Source: Antennarius striatus
Lineage: Eukaryota > Chordata > Actinopteri > Lophiiformes > Antennariidae
NCBI RefSeq assembly: GCF_040054535.1
Contig: NC_090778.1
Span: 14,668,501 to 14,732,500, forward strand
Direction of reading: 5' to 3'
Length of the DNA: 64,000 bases
A program made the translations under genes and the position numbers. Position 1 is the first letter of the stretch, and each line of letters starts with the position of its first letter. Shown here piece after piece: positions 44,110 through 57,000 of the stretch. The notes beneath the pieces are model-generated. The model made no database searches, was not told the origin of the DNA, and saw only the letters and a list, made by a program, of their open reading frames with translations.

Positions 44110-47100
44110 TTAAAGATCTTCATGCGTGGCTTTGTGGTTGCGTTTGTCCAGCCAGGCCTGCAGCAGCGGTAGGTTGGAGTCCATCCAGCGGATGTTATCC
44201 TCAACTGTCTCATACGTCTGTCGGATGCACCTCATCTCTGAGCCCGTCTCCTCAGTCAGAGAGCTGAAGAAGCTTTTCACCTGAGTGCAGAGTAAAGGAT
44301 AGGAAGATTTAAAATAGCTTCAGGTAGCGACCTCAAAGAAGAGGAAAATTAATTGTCTCCATCTTGGAGAGAGAGCATGAGCTGCAATCAGACTAGAATA
44401 TGTGCGGCAATGAAACGGAAACATAATTATTCTTGTTTACCATGCTATGATGTTTACACACAAGGTCAAAATAGACTTTCCGCCTCTTCTGCTTGAGGAC
44501 AACCTACTTTCTATTTAAAGGACTGGATGGTTTTGTTTCATGTAAACAGAGTTGGCAAAGAGAAATGTTTTAGCGAAGGGGTTGAGTTTGTTTTTCAGCA
44601 TTTCATTTAAATTCAATGCAAAACCAAAGACAAAAGTAAAAGGAGGGCAAAAGGAAAATATGTCCGATATTAACTAAAGGTTTACACGTATTTCCATAGA
44701 AATAAATTAAAAAATTTAAAATTAAAAAGCCTGATTCTTGGGGAGTATACACAACACTTTTCTTACCTCATCCAGCATCTCCCTGGTAGAATACTGGTTG
44801 GTCACTCCGGTCACCATGTGTGATATTGTACTAGAGCCCAGGTCAAACCTGTGGCATTAAAGCAAATGAGGCATAATTCAAAGTCAGGAAACTAAAACAT
44901 TTTACAGCTCAACGGATTAAAGCTGCTAGATAGCACCACATTTTGATGTTCTAAAATAAGACACAAAGATCATTTGGGTCTTTTAAAATGACCGATGTGA
45001 AGGGAAGTTATTTCGGAGGAACATAGTTTGAGTAAATATTTTATTGGCTTTAACATAGTTGACATGGAGGAATGATTCATATATGCGTGATTGTGCAAAC
45101 TGACTTGTTAATCAGTGCGTTCCAGTTGGCTCGGAGGAAGTCCCATGCCATATCACCACCGTGGACATTCCTGCTGACGGTGATGATCACTTCTGGGAGG
45201 TCTTGAACCTTCATCACTTCACCCTGGAGGCTCTGCTCCATCATCCTGCAGATATACAGTAGATAGAAGTAAAAGAAATGCATGGTGGCAAAGAGAAGAC
45301 ACACATGCACAATAACTAGAAAGTAGTAACAAAAAAATAAGGAAAGGATAGAAAGAAATAGAAACACTAATAGGAGGAGAGCTGGATAGTATAAATAGAA
45401 TGGAAAATAAAATGCATGCAGATGAACGATGGAATTTACCCACCAAATGAGCTTGTCCTGCATAGGGCTCAATGCCATTGCTGTCTTTAGACGGCTCCTC
45501 ACAGACATCTGAAGTGAATTGCGGTACTGCTCAAAAAGGAAGTCCCACCCCTCTAGTGTTTGAGCTCCAGTCACAAAAACAGCCATGGTGGTGTCGACAG
45601 GGACGCTGAAAGCAGAGAAGGATTTTGGTCCAGTAACAGCTATCGGACTACTTTTGATAAAAATAATAATCAATATTAAAATATGATCACTGAACACAGA
45701 AAAAATGTATACAATACAATTATAGCAGACTGTTGGTGTGCTCTTTCAGCATGACGACCTCTGACCTCATGTTGCCGTCAGAGTCCCTCCATTTGTTAAA
45801 AAGCTGAGTGGCTTTGGTCACACAGGGAGAGTATTTCTGGATGCAGCTGAACACCAGCAGGTAGCTCCTCAGCATTCGCTCAGACACTGACCCGGTGTCA
45901 GCCCACTGCTGCCCATCGATCAGGCCCCGGAACAGATCCACAATGTAGCCCTGAGTGGAGAAACCACAGAGCTGGACAATTAGTAAATAATCAATAGGCT
46001 TCAGATTTAACCGGAACTTACCCAAAGAGTCCCATCTCTCTCCAGAGGCACACTGGCCTTTAATTATCTGAAGTTCATAAGTGGACTTTAATTGTAAGAA
46101 TAAAATTTCATTTTATGCCATTCTAGCTTTAAATAATTTAGAGACAATACATGTGACATCTGTTAAAGCCAAATTAAACAATTCATAAAACAAATGTTGA
46201 CAATAAATAGAAGTTTCTTCCACACATCTATCCTTAATGTTACAATAGGATGTGAAATATAACAACACAAAAATAAATAATAAAGTCTAGGTAGAGCAAA
46301 CTACATAAGTTACCAGCAAGTCATATTGTGACGTTTGAGCTGTGAGCTTCAGGTTTTATTTGACTAACCATCTGCCTCGGATCCTGATACAGTATTAGGA
46401 AATTTTATTTTTCTTCATAACTCAAACTACTACTAACAAATTATTCCTAATTCTAACAGCGGATTTTATTTAGAGCAAAGCAATCTCTTAATGGTGGCAT
46501 CATAAAAGCGTGCTATGCTTGGTGTGTAATGATTAAACAATTAGAGACAGCGGTGATGTGTCAGGTTCACGTATTCTTGCACAACAGAAAGCAGATTCTA
46601 TGTAAACTTGCACTGTCTGTAATTTTAGTTTTGTCACCACTGAATGATGGTTTCTTACGGTCCGTTGCTCAGAGGTGTGTTTGTGTCTCCTGCTGTCTCA
46701 ATTGTCAGTGTAGTCATACTAGTCAAGCCACATAAAGTTTTGTTCTTGATGAATATTTTACTGATGAGACAGATGGAATTATAACATGACAGCCTCTCTG
46801 TTAGCACGAACATATGCTGACCTTCATTTTCTTCTCCAGAACTGCCATGTCTCTCTTCTCCATCAGTTTGTAGAGAGGAACGAGCTCTCTGAAGCCCTGA
46901 GTCACTGCCATTATCTCCGTCTCTCTGGAGAGGTACAGCGACAGCTCCAGAGCTGTGTCCAGCCTCACCTTCCCGATGCTGAACAGCAAACACAGGACAG
47001 CCTTCCAATAAACACCACGCAGCAACTTTTTTTCAATTATTTTATAAACTAACAAAATCTACATGGACAACGGTTAATAAAATTAACAAACTATACCTTC

Positions 47101-47842
47101 AGATTATTCATTCATTCATTATACAGATTATTCGTTAAATGCAGCTGTCGTGTGACAAACGGATCACACCTGACCAGCTGGAAGACGTCGTGGATGAGGC
47201 TGGCGCGGTCGTTGCTGGTCAAGGCGGTGTGATTGTGTTGCAGCAGTTTGATAATGGAGTTCCATCCATTGCCTGCATAGTGAACCATGTAGAAGCCACT
47301 CATGTCCACATTGAACTTCACCCAGTCCACCTCCTCTGGCAGGTACAGGATATCTGCAGGCAGCAGAAGTGAAAGCTTTGTAGTAAAATTTATGTGCATG
47401 ATGAAAGAAAAAGATTCAAAAGTGGCCCTCTAAAAAAAACATCCGCATCACACGAAGCCCCATCCTCACCTGCCTTCGTCTTCAGCAGGAAGTGCTGGAT
47501 GGTGCTGGAAGCGCTGGTCACGTAGGTCAGGGGGATCTGCCACAGGAATCTATAAATACACAAAGCTCAGCTAAAGACTAAACTATAAATGAATTCTAAC
47601 TATTTTAAGTGATAAACTGAAAAACTGAATGAAATATGTAATTAAAACGGAATAAACACTGAAAGTACAATGGTACCTGTCAGTGAGGGAGGGGTCACCA
47701 GTCTTCAAATAGCGCTCCTGACTGACTCTGACCTCACGACCTCTGACCTCTACTGTGACCAATGGGAAGCCCTCCTGCAGTGTCCACGTGTCCATGATGG
47801 CCTTGACATCCAGCTCATCATCAGAGTGCCACTTCTATGTAT

Positions 47843-47906
<64 letters not shown>

Positions 47907-50900
47907 ACTGATCATCGTCCATAAAAGTGGCGTTGACTAAGGTGGTGCGTTCCAACATTTTCTTTTTGCGAGCAAAACATATTCATATTGAAACATATTC
48001 ATTCCTGTCATAAAGGACTAAAGAAACCAGTTTATTCACATTTGTAAATAGTAGGTGATTGAAAAAGATCCAAATATTTGTTGAGTAGTGCAGTAGTTCA
48101 TTAACCAACTGGTCTTGCAGCTTTAAAATAAACTACCCAATAGACAGCGAGAGATCCAAGCTGTCATCTCATGGTATTAAGTATAGAAATCTTTTAGAAT
48201 TCTACACATACTGACATTGTGAGAGGAGCACAACATCCTGCATGGAAAAATAAAAAACAGTATAAAATGCAGTGAAAACTAGATTAATTTGTGCTTTCCT
48301 GGACTTTTCTACAACAGAAAATGAAAACATACGGAGGCTCCAGACTGCTGGCGGTGCTTGGAGCACAATGCTTTGTGTTTCTTATGATCGTCTTTCAGAT
48401 TATCAGAGCTGCAGATCTGGTAAGGAGGCAAACACAAATTTAACATAAGGTTTTTACGGTCCCAACACTTTCTCAACAGTCTCAACACACCAGGCCTAAA
48501 ATCTCCAACTGTACTACAGGGTTACACAAGCAAGAAGAAATGATAAATTTGTCCCAAAAAAAGGTGAAAAACATTCAACAACAATCGATTTTTAAACATT
48601 ATGTATGTTTAAATAACTGGACCACGTCAAGTTGTGTACTGTTGGCATAAATGCATCATCATGCTGAGGTAACCTGGCCAACAGCATCACTATTTTTCTA
48701 ATGACACACATCGCTCACCTTGGTCAGGCTCTCCCACAGGTGGCTGTTGATAGTGTTCTGGTAGCTGTAGCGTTTCAGGTATCGGATGATGCCGATTTCA
48801 AAAACCTCAGGAGTGAGGAAGTCCCGCAGCATATTCAGAATACACGAACCCTAAGAAACATAAAAAACAGACAAACAAATGAAATGCTAAAATACCCTAT
48901 AGATGGTTTATGGAGACCAAATAAATATGAGATTAAGAGTTTAACTTTCTTACTTCACACAGGAGCGAGCTGAGAATGTGGTTATCTTTCACTTAGACCA
49001 CTGACCTTGTCATACGACACGTCATCAAACATCTCCTGGATCTGTGCCGGGTTTTCCACGGGGTTAGAGATGGGGTGGGAAGAGCTGAGGGAGTCCACCT
49101 CCATGGCCTCAAAACATTTCTCCAAGAAGATGTCATCCTGGAGAACCAGAGTGTGATTAAAAGTGTGATTACTATCTTTTAAACATATATTAAGGAAAAA
49201 TTGATTGCTAACATGGATAAAAATAGTCTAGCGCAGTGCAACAGTCAGTTATAATGAGATTCTGATCTGTTTCCTGCGCTCTCCTCTCACCACTTGCAGC
49301 TCTGGATAGGTGATGTTGACTGAAATAAACTCCATGAACTTGGCGAAGCCCTCATTGAGCCAGAGGTCGTTCCACCATTCCATCGTCACCAAGTTGCCAA
49401 ACCACTGGACGGAAGAACAGTCTTTAACAAATAAATGCATCTAATCATGAAACAGCAGCTTCTAGCTTCAAATTTTAACCCTTCAATCAGCTTTTCTTGT
49501 TTCAAATGCATTTTTTCACCAGACAGGCTACCTGGTGTGCCAGCTCGTGTGCGATGACCATAGTGATCATCAGTTTATCCGAAGCCGAGGATTTGTCAGG
49601 GTCGAAGAGGAGGCCCGTCTCTCTGTAGGTGGAGAGACCCCAGTTCTCCATCGCACCCGACTGGAAGTCCGGGACAGCAGCCAGGTCTGCGGGAAATCAC
49701 ACCCAGATGATGACTTCTGTCAGATTACATGTAGCGTAGCAGGTTTGTAGTCTGCAGACTACAAAATAATCAATCAAATGATGTGCACATCGATGCCACT
49801 GCCAATCCAATGGCTTCATAACAAAATAATAAAATAGCAAATGCAGAAGTGGTGACTAGAAAGCAACCGGAATTCCGTTTTATTTTAAAGATGTTTCCCC
49901 TCTCATCCAAGAGGAACTCCCATCCCTTGAGTAAATATACCGAGGCATCAAGGATGCCTCAGCAGTGCTCCAGAGGTGAGCTGACACCTCCCACTGTCAG
50001 CTCACACTCCGGGTATTTTTGGGCAGGCCTGGGAATTGAACTGCCAATCTTGGAACATTGGACAACCAGCTCTACCGCTGATCCACAGCCCCCCCTAGTA
50101 TCTGTACAAATCAAATACTAAAATAATGTAACCACAAAAATTCCATCTCACCATGTTTTGGAAGTGGGTAAGGAATATCAAAGTAGTCGTCGTAGAAGTC
50201 CAGCAGGTTGGCAGCAGCTTCCAAAGCAAAGGCTGTTTGCTTGATCTTCTCAGGCACAGAGTAGACTGATATCTGACAGCACAGGAGAAATTCCTGTGTT
50301 AATGTTGGAGCAACACCCTTTATTTGTGTGTAATGTTTTATCTATGGATGTATTTAATAAATATACTGTATAAGATACAGGACAGAAAATTCAAAACTGT
50401 TCGTGACTAAGCAGGAACGCTGATAGGAGAGATGAATGAAGGCATGGCTAGCGCCCGCTGTCCTCCTCACCTTGACACCATGCTTGGAGGTCTTGCTCAC
50501 AGACATGAAGTCAGAGATGATGTATGCCACCAGGTAAGTGCTCATTTTTACTGTGGTGTCAAAGTGATCCTCCACCAACCCGCCCGGCAACACCACAGAT
50601 TTTATCTGAGAAACATAGAATTGTAGAGGAGGAAAGAAAGAAGCGGTCAATATGCCTGTAACAGAGCAGCGAGTCATTACCGCCTTAAAATCTTACTGCT
50701 TCAGCACCGTCTTATATTTCATGTTGATGGTTCGACAGTAAAAAACCAAGGCAGAAGTTGACTTCATGAGCCATTTCTTTGTTTCTGTAACAATTTTTTC
50801 ACTCGCATCCGAGCAAAGTAAACCAATGCATGCGTGTACCTTGGGCATGTTTGATATGGCTGTGTGCCGTGGCTCTCGAATGATACTGATGGTGAAGTTG

Positions 50901-51636
50901 GATTTGAAGGCCGGCTCATCAAAACAGGGGAAGGCCGCACGGGCAGAGGTGGCTTCAAACTGCGTGGACGCCAGAAACCTAATAACAAAGTAAAAGATGT
51001 GAAATGTTAAAGATGACACACCGGGTGGGAATCGGGATCGTTGATACTTCAGTGCTGGAGAAATACATTAAATAAATCCTGGACGCAGGCTAATACTTAT
51101 GATGCTTATTCAGGGTTTGATTAGGATGCTGTCTCTTAATGCCCTTACCGGACGTCTCCACTTCTGGTGCGGTAGCTGCTTTTGTAGAATCCATGGAAGC
51201 TGTCAGACAGGTTGGCGGCAAACTCCAGGTGAACTTCATACCTCCTACCTTTAGTCAGCACCGAGTCCGACAGCAGGGCCAGCTGGTGGAAACGAGGATG
51301 CTCCAGAACCTGCAGAGGCGTCACGCCTTCGGGGGCGAGGAGCAGCGCGTTGGACACCTGCAGCTGTTTGGAGTGGAGGACGATGGTGCTGGTGTCTCTG
51401 TGAACGTCCAGCTGGATCCGAACCGCGCCGGTGAAGTCCAGGGAGGTCATGTTGGGATGGATGGTCAGGTGATAGTGGACAGGGGTGATGGTGGTAGGAA
51501 GCCTCATGTGTTTCCATGGGAACGGGCTGTCGTTGGAGGCTGAGGGAACGTCCCTGGATGGAGACTGATTCGGGAGCAGGGCTCCGGATGTCCGGGGGAA
51601 GGGAAGGATCGGCAGCAGGAGAAGAGCAACAAACAT
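44110..51636 (-). CDS. erap1: Endoplasmic reticulum aminopeptidase 1
   Basis: An M1 zinc aminopeptidase of the ER lumen that trims N-terminally extended peptides for MHC class I. Minus-strand exons: 51149-51636, 50840-50978, 50471-50605, 50152-50272, 49532-49686, 49291-49404, 49006-49137, 48719-48850, 48333-48416, 47677-47834, 47470-47549, 47170-47353, 46822-46978, 45766-45950, 45444-45605, 45105-45245, 44767-44848, 44110-44280. They give 939 residues with one open frame (human about 941). A hydrophobic N-terminus ([13 protein letters not shown]) fits a signal peptide. GAMEN is at residues 305-309, HELAH at 341-345 and the third zinc ligand Glu at 364 (LWLNEGF), so the HExxH-x18-E signature is complete; the catalytic Tyr is at about 426 (SYDKG). 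The C-terminal half keeps family blocks such as SNDRASLI and [10 protein letters not shown]. Match to ERAP1 is better than to ERAP2 or LNPEP: no large cytosolic N-terminus is present. Confidence 0.96.
47844..47907. repeat. (CA)n microsatellite
   Basis: A CA tract of about 60 bases that starts 10 bases from the acceptor of erap1 exon 10 (47677-47834), within the polypyrimidine region of the intron on the coding strand. Confidence 0.93.
49850..50098 (-). mobile_element. tRNA-derived SINE in erap1 intron 4
   Basis: On the minus strand the head reads GCTGTGGATCAGCGGTAGAG (A-box-like) and, 30 bases on, GGCAGTTCAATTCCC (B-box-like), as in tRNA-headed teleost SINEs. The body continues through a GTGAGCTGACAGTGGGAGG segment to about 49850. 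It lies between the exons ending 50152 and starting 49686, in the same orientation as erap1. Confidence 0.6.
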
Positions 51637-52064
51637 CGTCAGTCTCTAACCTGGAGTAAAAAACAAACAAACAAAAAACCATGGGAAATAAATCATTTGT
51701 AAAACGGAACATCTACTTTCCGTTAAAACTCGGGAGGAGCTCAATATAAAAGGACTCCACAGACTTTGTCCCTTAATAACATTTCACATCACATTTTTCC
51801 GGTACACTTAAAATCATTCACGTTTTTGTTTTGTTTTTTTGGAAAATTCAAAGAGATATTTGATTTGAACTCGAAGACGAAGACCAGGTGATTGAGACAA
51901 AGGTGACATAAACAGACAGCAGGAAGTACGACACTTTGGATTTGGAAGGTTTCCATTCATACATAGGCACGAATCCCTATGGAGGGATTTCACTCATATG
52001 TTAAATAAAATATATTTACACCTGTTTAGACTGAGTTTGGTTTAACCAGATGTGTTCTACTCAC

Positions 52065-52123
52065 TCTTCTATCCTCTGCGCGCTGTGCTGACATCAGTTT
52101 ATTCAAAAGTGAAAGTGAAAGAG
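52065..52123 (-). promoter_or_regulatory. erap1 5' UTR exon donor and IRF/ISRE-like promoter motif
   Basis: The erap1 ATG exon is preceded by an acceptor (CTCCAG, about 51652), so a non-coding first exon must lie upstream. A consensus donor GTGAGT ends such an exon at 52065. Just beyond, at 52105-52123, the plus strand reads AAAAGTGAAAGTGAAAGAG, two overlapping GAAANNGAAA-type half sites recognised by interferon regulatory factors. ERAP1 is interferon-inducible in mammals. Confidence 0.5.
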
Positions 52124-52772
52124 GGAGGTGTAAGTTGCATGATGGGAGAAAACGGAGTAAAACCGCAAATACGAACCATATTTATTGTTCTTAGTTGTAA
52201 AATAATAAGAGTATTTTGTAAGATGCCATCAAAATGATGGTGAAACGCCATTAGAGTAGGACAGGACAGGGGGAAACATTTGTTGTCGAAGCATGGTTCC
52301 GTGTTGTCTGCCTGCAATGACAGATTTTGTCCTCTAGGTGGCGCCATGGTTTCTTGTTCCCCTCACGTTCATGTGTCCTGATGGTTTTATTCCATTATAC
52401 GTAATCAAGAATCGAGAATCACTTTAATTGTCGTTAATAAAATCCAAAAACGAAATCGGGTGCTCTCTTTGGTGCAGATAAATTAACAAAGAACAGATAC
52501 GAGAAAGATAAAGAAAGAAATGGATTTTTTTTTAAAAAGATAAAATAGATAAGAACACACAAGCAACATGGCAAAAAGGGCAAGATGACGGCTATCAAAC
52601 GTTCTAACACCCCTTCACAGTATGAAATGATACACAATAGTGATAATGTATGTTAAATTGCACATAGACACTAATATTTTACACAGTGTAAAACATTGTG
52701 CACAAACAATAAAGGAGTATACACATTACATTAATAAAACCTATTTATAACTTCATATTTGCCATGCCAGGG

Positions 52773-52798
52773 TATTATTATTATTATTGTTCATATTT

Positions 52799-52836
<38 letters not shown>
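52773..52836. repeat. (TTA)n microsatellite
   Basis: A trinucleotide TTA/ATT tract, briefly interrupted near 52790-52800. Confidence 0.9.
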
Positions 52837-52837
<1 letters not shown>

Positions 52838-52914
52838 CTTTTCTCCTTATGTCTTAATTTTCTTCAATGTACAGTATATTCTCCCTGTTTCTGTTTGTCT
52901 GAATGCTGCTGCAA

Positions 52915-52980
52915 CATTTAAATTCCCCAGTTTGGGATCAATAAAGTATATTCTATCCTATCTTATCTTATCTTATCTTT
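52915..52980 (+). mobile_element. LINE/SINE 3' tail with (TATCT)n-like end
   Basis: CCCAGTTTGGGATCAATAAA followed by GTATATTCTA, then TCCTATCTTATCTTATCTTA. Inverse of the tail at 9557-9606. It lies in the 2.4 kb between divergent erap1 and naaladl1. Confidence 0.6.
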
Positions 52981-54027
52981 CAGATGAAATATGTCATTTT
53001 TTGACTTGACTGTAGCTACAGATACAACTGGAGAATGTTAATATATAGAACTATATAAAAGCTATTTAATTTAACAAATACGATGAACATTCTTAACATG
53101 TGGGACATTTTTTAACATGTCCCACGTAGACAAGTTTTATTTATATTAAAAAATCAAAAAATGTATAATGATTGACATACTCACAAAGTTAAATCTAGAG
53201 GAATTGTGCATACTGATATCATTTTTTGCATAGATAATTGCTTTTTTTTTTTTGCATTTTTAATCCACTGTCATTAACAGTTTCATCAAATTCACGTAAT
53301 CTGTTTGGTTTACAGGTTAGGGGTTATAATACCAAAGTAAGCTAACATATTGCATTGTGTCCTTTAAAACCTTTCCATAGTTGAATTGTGTTTTATTAAA
53401 CTGTAGGAACCCACACCCAATTGTCCTTAAAGGAAAATTATGTGGGTTATAACAAAAACTAAGTGGATCACATAGAACAGGAACATTCAATGTGTGTTAC
53501 ACTGGTGTCACCATGTCCACAGTCACACTTAGAGGTAATTTATAGGTAACGTTCACCTGTACTGTTATTGAACTGCTGAAGGAAGTCAGAGAACTGAGAA
53601 TTGAGATATTGTACATCTAAATGCAGCTTGAATGTATTTACTGAGAGCTAATTTTTTCATGAAGAACTTTATGCTTAAATATCAATTTTCCTACTCTCTG
53701 AGGATCACCAGAAAGATTTACTCCATGGTCACACAGTGTTTGTTAACATTCTGAAAAAAAAAAAGTATTTAAACCCTCCTCTCACACATACGTACGCCAA
53801 AGGATAAAGTCCACCCCATCTGCAAACATTAATAAGTAAACTTTACAATGAGCATGTTTTCTTTCGTACCGATGTTGAAGTGGTCGTTTGGGGAACCTGA
53901 CAAGATTTTCTCTCCCATACATCTGGATTGAAAAACACCAAAGCGTTCCAGGTTTTGTGGGAAAAAACTTAGTCAGGAAGATTTAGGTCGAATTTATTTT
54001 AGAAAAGACAGAATTCCTGTGAGGAGA
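52981..54027. other. Upstream region of naaladl1
   Basis: There is no coding exon. A TATTTAAA motif lies near 53765, about 260 bases before the naaladl1 ATG, and could be a TATA-like element, but no 5' exon boundary is clear. Confidence 0.35.
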
Positions 54028-57000
54028 ATGGGAAAGGTGGTGTTGATTTCCATTGCTTGTGGTACTGTAGCGCTGGCGGCAGGTCTGCTGATTGGTCACT
54101 TCGGCATCAGCTCGGGACCATCCTGGGTGAAGGATGTGGCGAAGGATGTGGAAGAGAGCTTTGTTGAGAAGTTCATGTCCGAAATTGACAACATCCGGAT
54201 TCAGGAGAATCTTAAGTGAGTTGATAAATGTCAAATCTACATATTTTTTCCCAATTACACCTTCATGACACTTTAATTGATTATTTTTTTCAACAGGGAG
54301 TTGACAAAAGTGCCCCATTTGGCCACTACAGCTGGAGATGAGCAGACTGCCCGTTTCATTCTTGAGAGATGGCAGGACCCACAGAATGGCCTGGATCAGG
54401 CCTGGACAGAGGAGTTCATGGTCTACCTGTCCTTCCCTGACCGCAGCAATCTCAACAAAGTCACTGTAGGTGAGGTAATAAGAGGGAATGTGGTAAAAAC
54501 ATTCATCTCCTCATTTTTACACCTTATTTTAGATACTGAAATGCATTTCTTTGTCATTTTTTGACTGCAATTTAGCATATTTAATGAATGGTAATCAACA
54601 GCGAGCAGGGTTATAAAATGGAATGAGTGAACTACAGAGCTTACTTTGACTAGAGAACTGAAGCAGAGAGGAGATGTATGATGACTTAAAGATAATGCAG
54701 CTTCATGCATCAAGAGGATGAGTTCAAGTACCATAGACTGAATTGTAGAAGTATCTTGAGCAAATCTGAACCTTCTTCCTGAAATGAGTGTGAATCTGGG
54801 TCATGTTCCTGTATCATGTCAATGACCGCAGTGCTTATAGAATTTACTCACATGCTCGCTAAATGTTCTTATTCTAATGGATACTGAAAAACAAACACTG
54901 AAAATATTCAAATATCATCTCTATATGTTGAACTAAACTAACTAAACCAACATTTCCAATTACTATTTTTGTCTTTTAAATAACATCAATAATCCGTATT
55001 CGAACCAAATTCTTGACAGACTTGTGATCAATCTTTGTCCACAGTTATAAATCATTTTCCACCAGACCAGCCAATCTGAATCTGTCGTTTCAGTGAGCCC
55101 ACTTGATGCTGTGCTGCACACCGCCAGGGAAAAAGAGAAGACTTATACGTCAGACCAAGATGATCCTGATGTGGTTCAGCCATATGCAGCATACTCCCCT
55201 GCTGGACACCCAAAGGTGAAAAGCTGTGTCCATACTTATACAACTTAAGGCTCTGCATGAAAATTATCTTTAGGTTAAACACTGTAATGAGACTAAATTG
55301 AAATTCAAAAGTTCTCTAAATCATTATATAATTTTATGAAAGGAAGTCTGAGTTCCTCTGAAGTGAATTCATGTTGCTTTTTTTTATACTTTTACACAAA
55401 ATGGTGATTTCCACCAATTAGCACTATTTATAGGAAACAACAAGTCAAATAAGGTTTTACAACAGTAAAAACCTTATAATCTTCTGCAGCACCTATCTTA
55501 TGAGGACATAAAGTTACATCTATGTACTGTATCACACCATAAAACACAGAATCACATCACTGTATCTCACCTTATTTCTCTTAACATTTGAGGCTCCTTT
55601 GTCATTTAAAAGAGATAAGAAGCATTTAGATAAGAAGCTGCATGTCAAATTGCACCACAACTTGGGCAAGATGAATTGAACTTCAATATACTGTATATGA
55701 ATAGAATGGACAAAATACAAAAAAGGACCAAAAGGATGTGGTACAGTATTGTCGTGTGTGAACAGAAATAGCTAAAAGGGGTGCCACGTATTGTGTAGAC
55801 TGAGTTCATAAAGCAACACGAGCCTATCTGTCAAGAGTGGCCCAGACTAATTGATCTGTAAAATCACGTCTGTGAAATCCATATTAGAGGCACAAGTGAG
55901 AAATATAGAAAAAGTTCAGTCATTCACTTTCTTTCTTTTACCGCTGCTGTTGACACCGAGTTTATTTGTCTGCTGATTTTAGGGGAAACTGGTTTACGCC
56001 AACCAGGGGAAACCTACTGACTATGAACGGTTAAACCAGACAGTGGACCTAAGAGGAACCATCGCCATCACCAGATATGGTGGAGCAGGAAGAGGTGCTA
56101 AAGTGAGTAGCGCTTTGTGTATAGCATAATATGCTGTTGGGGTTTCTTTGTGATTCCTAAAAATGAGCGAAAACATCTATTAGGGGCAAAGGCTTGCGAG
56201 TGTTTCAGTGAGTCTACCAATGAAGCTGCTTTCTAATCTTCAGATGATGTCTTTTATTGAGATAATAAAAGCTGTGGAGAACAATGTCACTGATTCACAC
56301 CATTCTGAGGACAAAGATAAAAGGTGTACCAACTTTAAGGAAAGGGTTTTACTATCTCTGCTATTAATGTGTAAAGCTTTGACCCCTAAAGTAGACATTA
56401 CTTGATAATATATTATTTGTGTTGCCGAATCATGCAGTTCAAATATAGTTCAACAGTAAAAGTCAAAAATCAATCATACATATCCTAAATTTGGTATCTT
56501 TGTTGCCAATATTGACAGACTCAATTTAGTAGCAAAGGCACTCAGTTTGTAGAGAATCAAACATTGTAGCTCATTTCTTGTATGTAATATTCGGTGGTGT
56601 CTGTCATCCAGGCCATCAATGCTGCACCCTATGGTGTCATTGGCGTGCTTGTTTACACCGACCCTCTGGACATAAACGATGGCCTCATGTCAGACAGTAA
56701 TGAGACGTATCCTCACTCCTGGTACCTGCCGCCATCCGGCGTGGAGAGAGGTTCCTTCAAAACTCACTATGGAGACCCACTAACACCCTACCTGGCTGCT
56801 AAAGGTAAACAAGGGCTGATGGAAAACGGTACACAAGGTTTGCGTACAATAGCGTTTTCTCTTTTATCACATGTTTTCTGTACCACTGCTACACTTTGAC
56901 TCCACTATTGTTTGAGGATGAGTTTTTACAACAGCAACATAACAAAGATATACGCATATAAAGATAAAGTGTTTTAATGTGTAACTTCCTTTTAAATTCT

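Noticed and set aside
45440-45444. erap1 exon 15 donor at GTAAAT (exon end 45440)
   Set aside because: Using it gives the wrong phase for the next exon. The GTGGGT donor four bases earlier restores the expected Trp and the family sequence.
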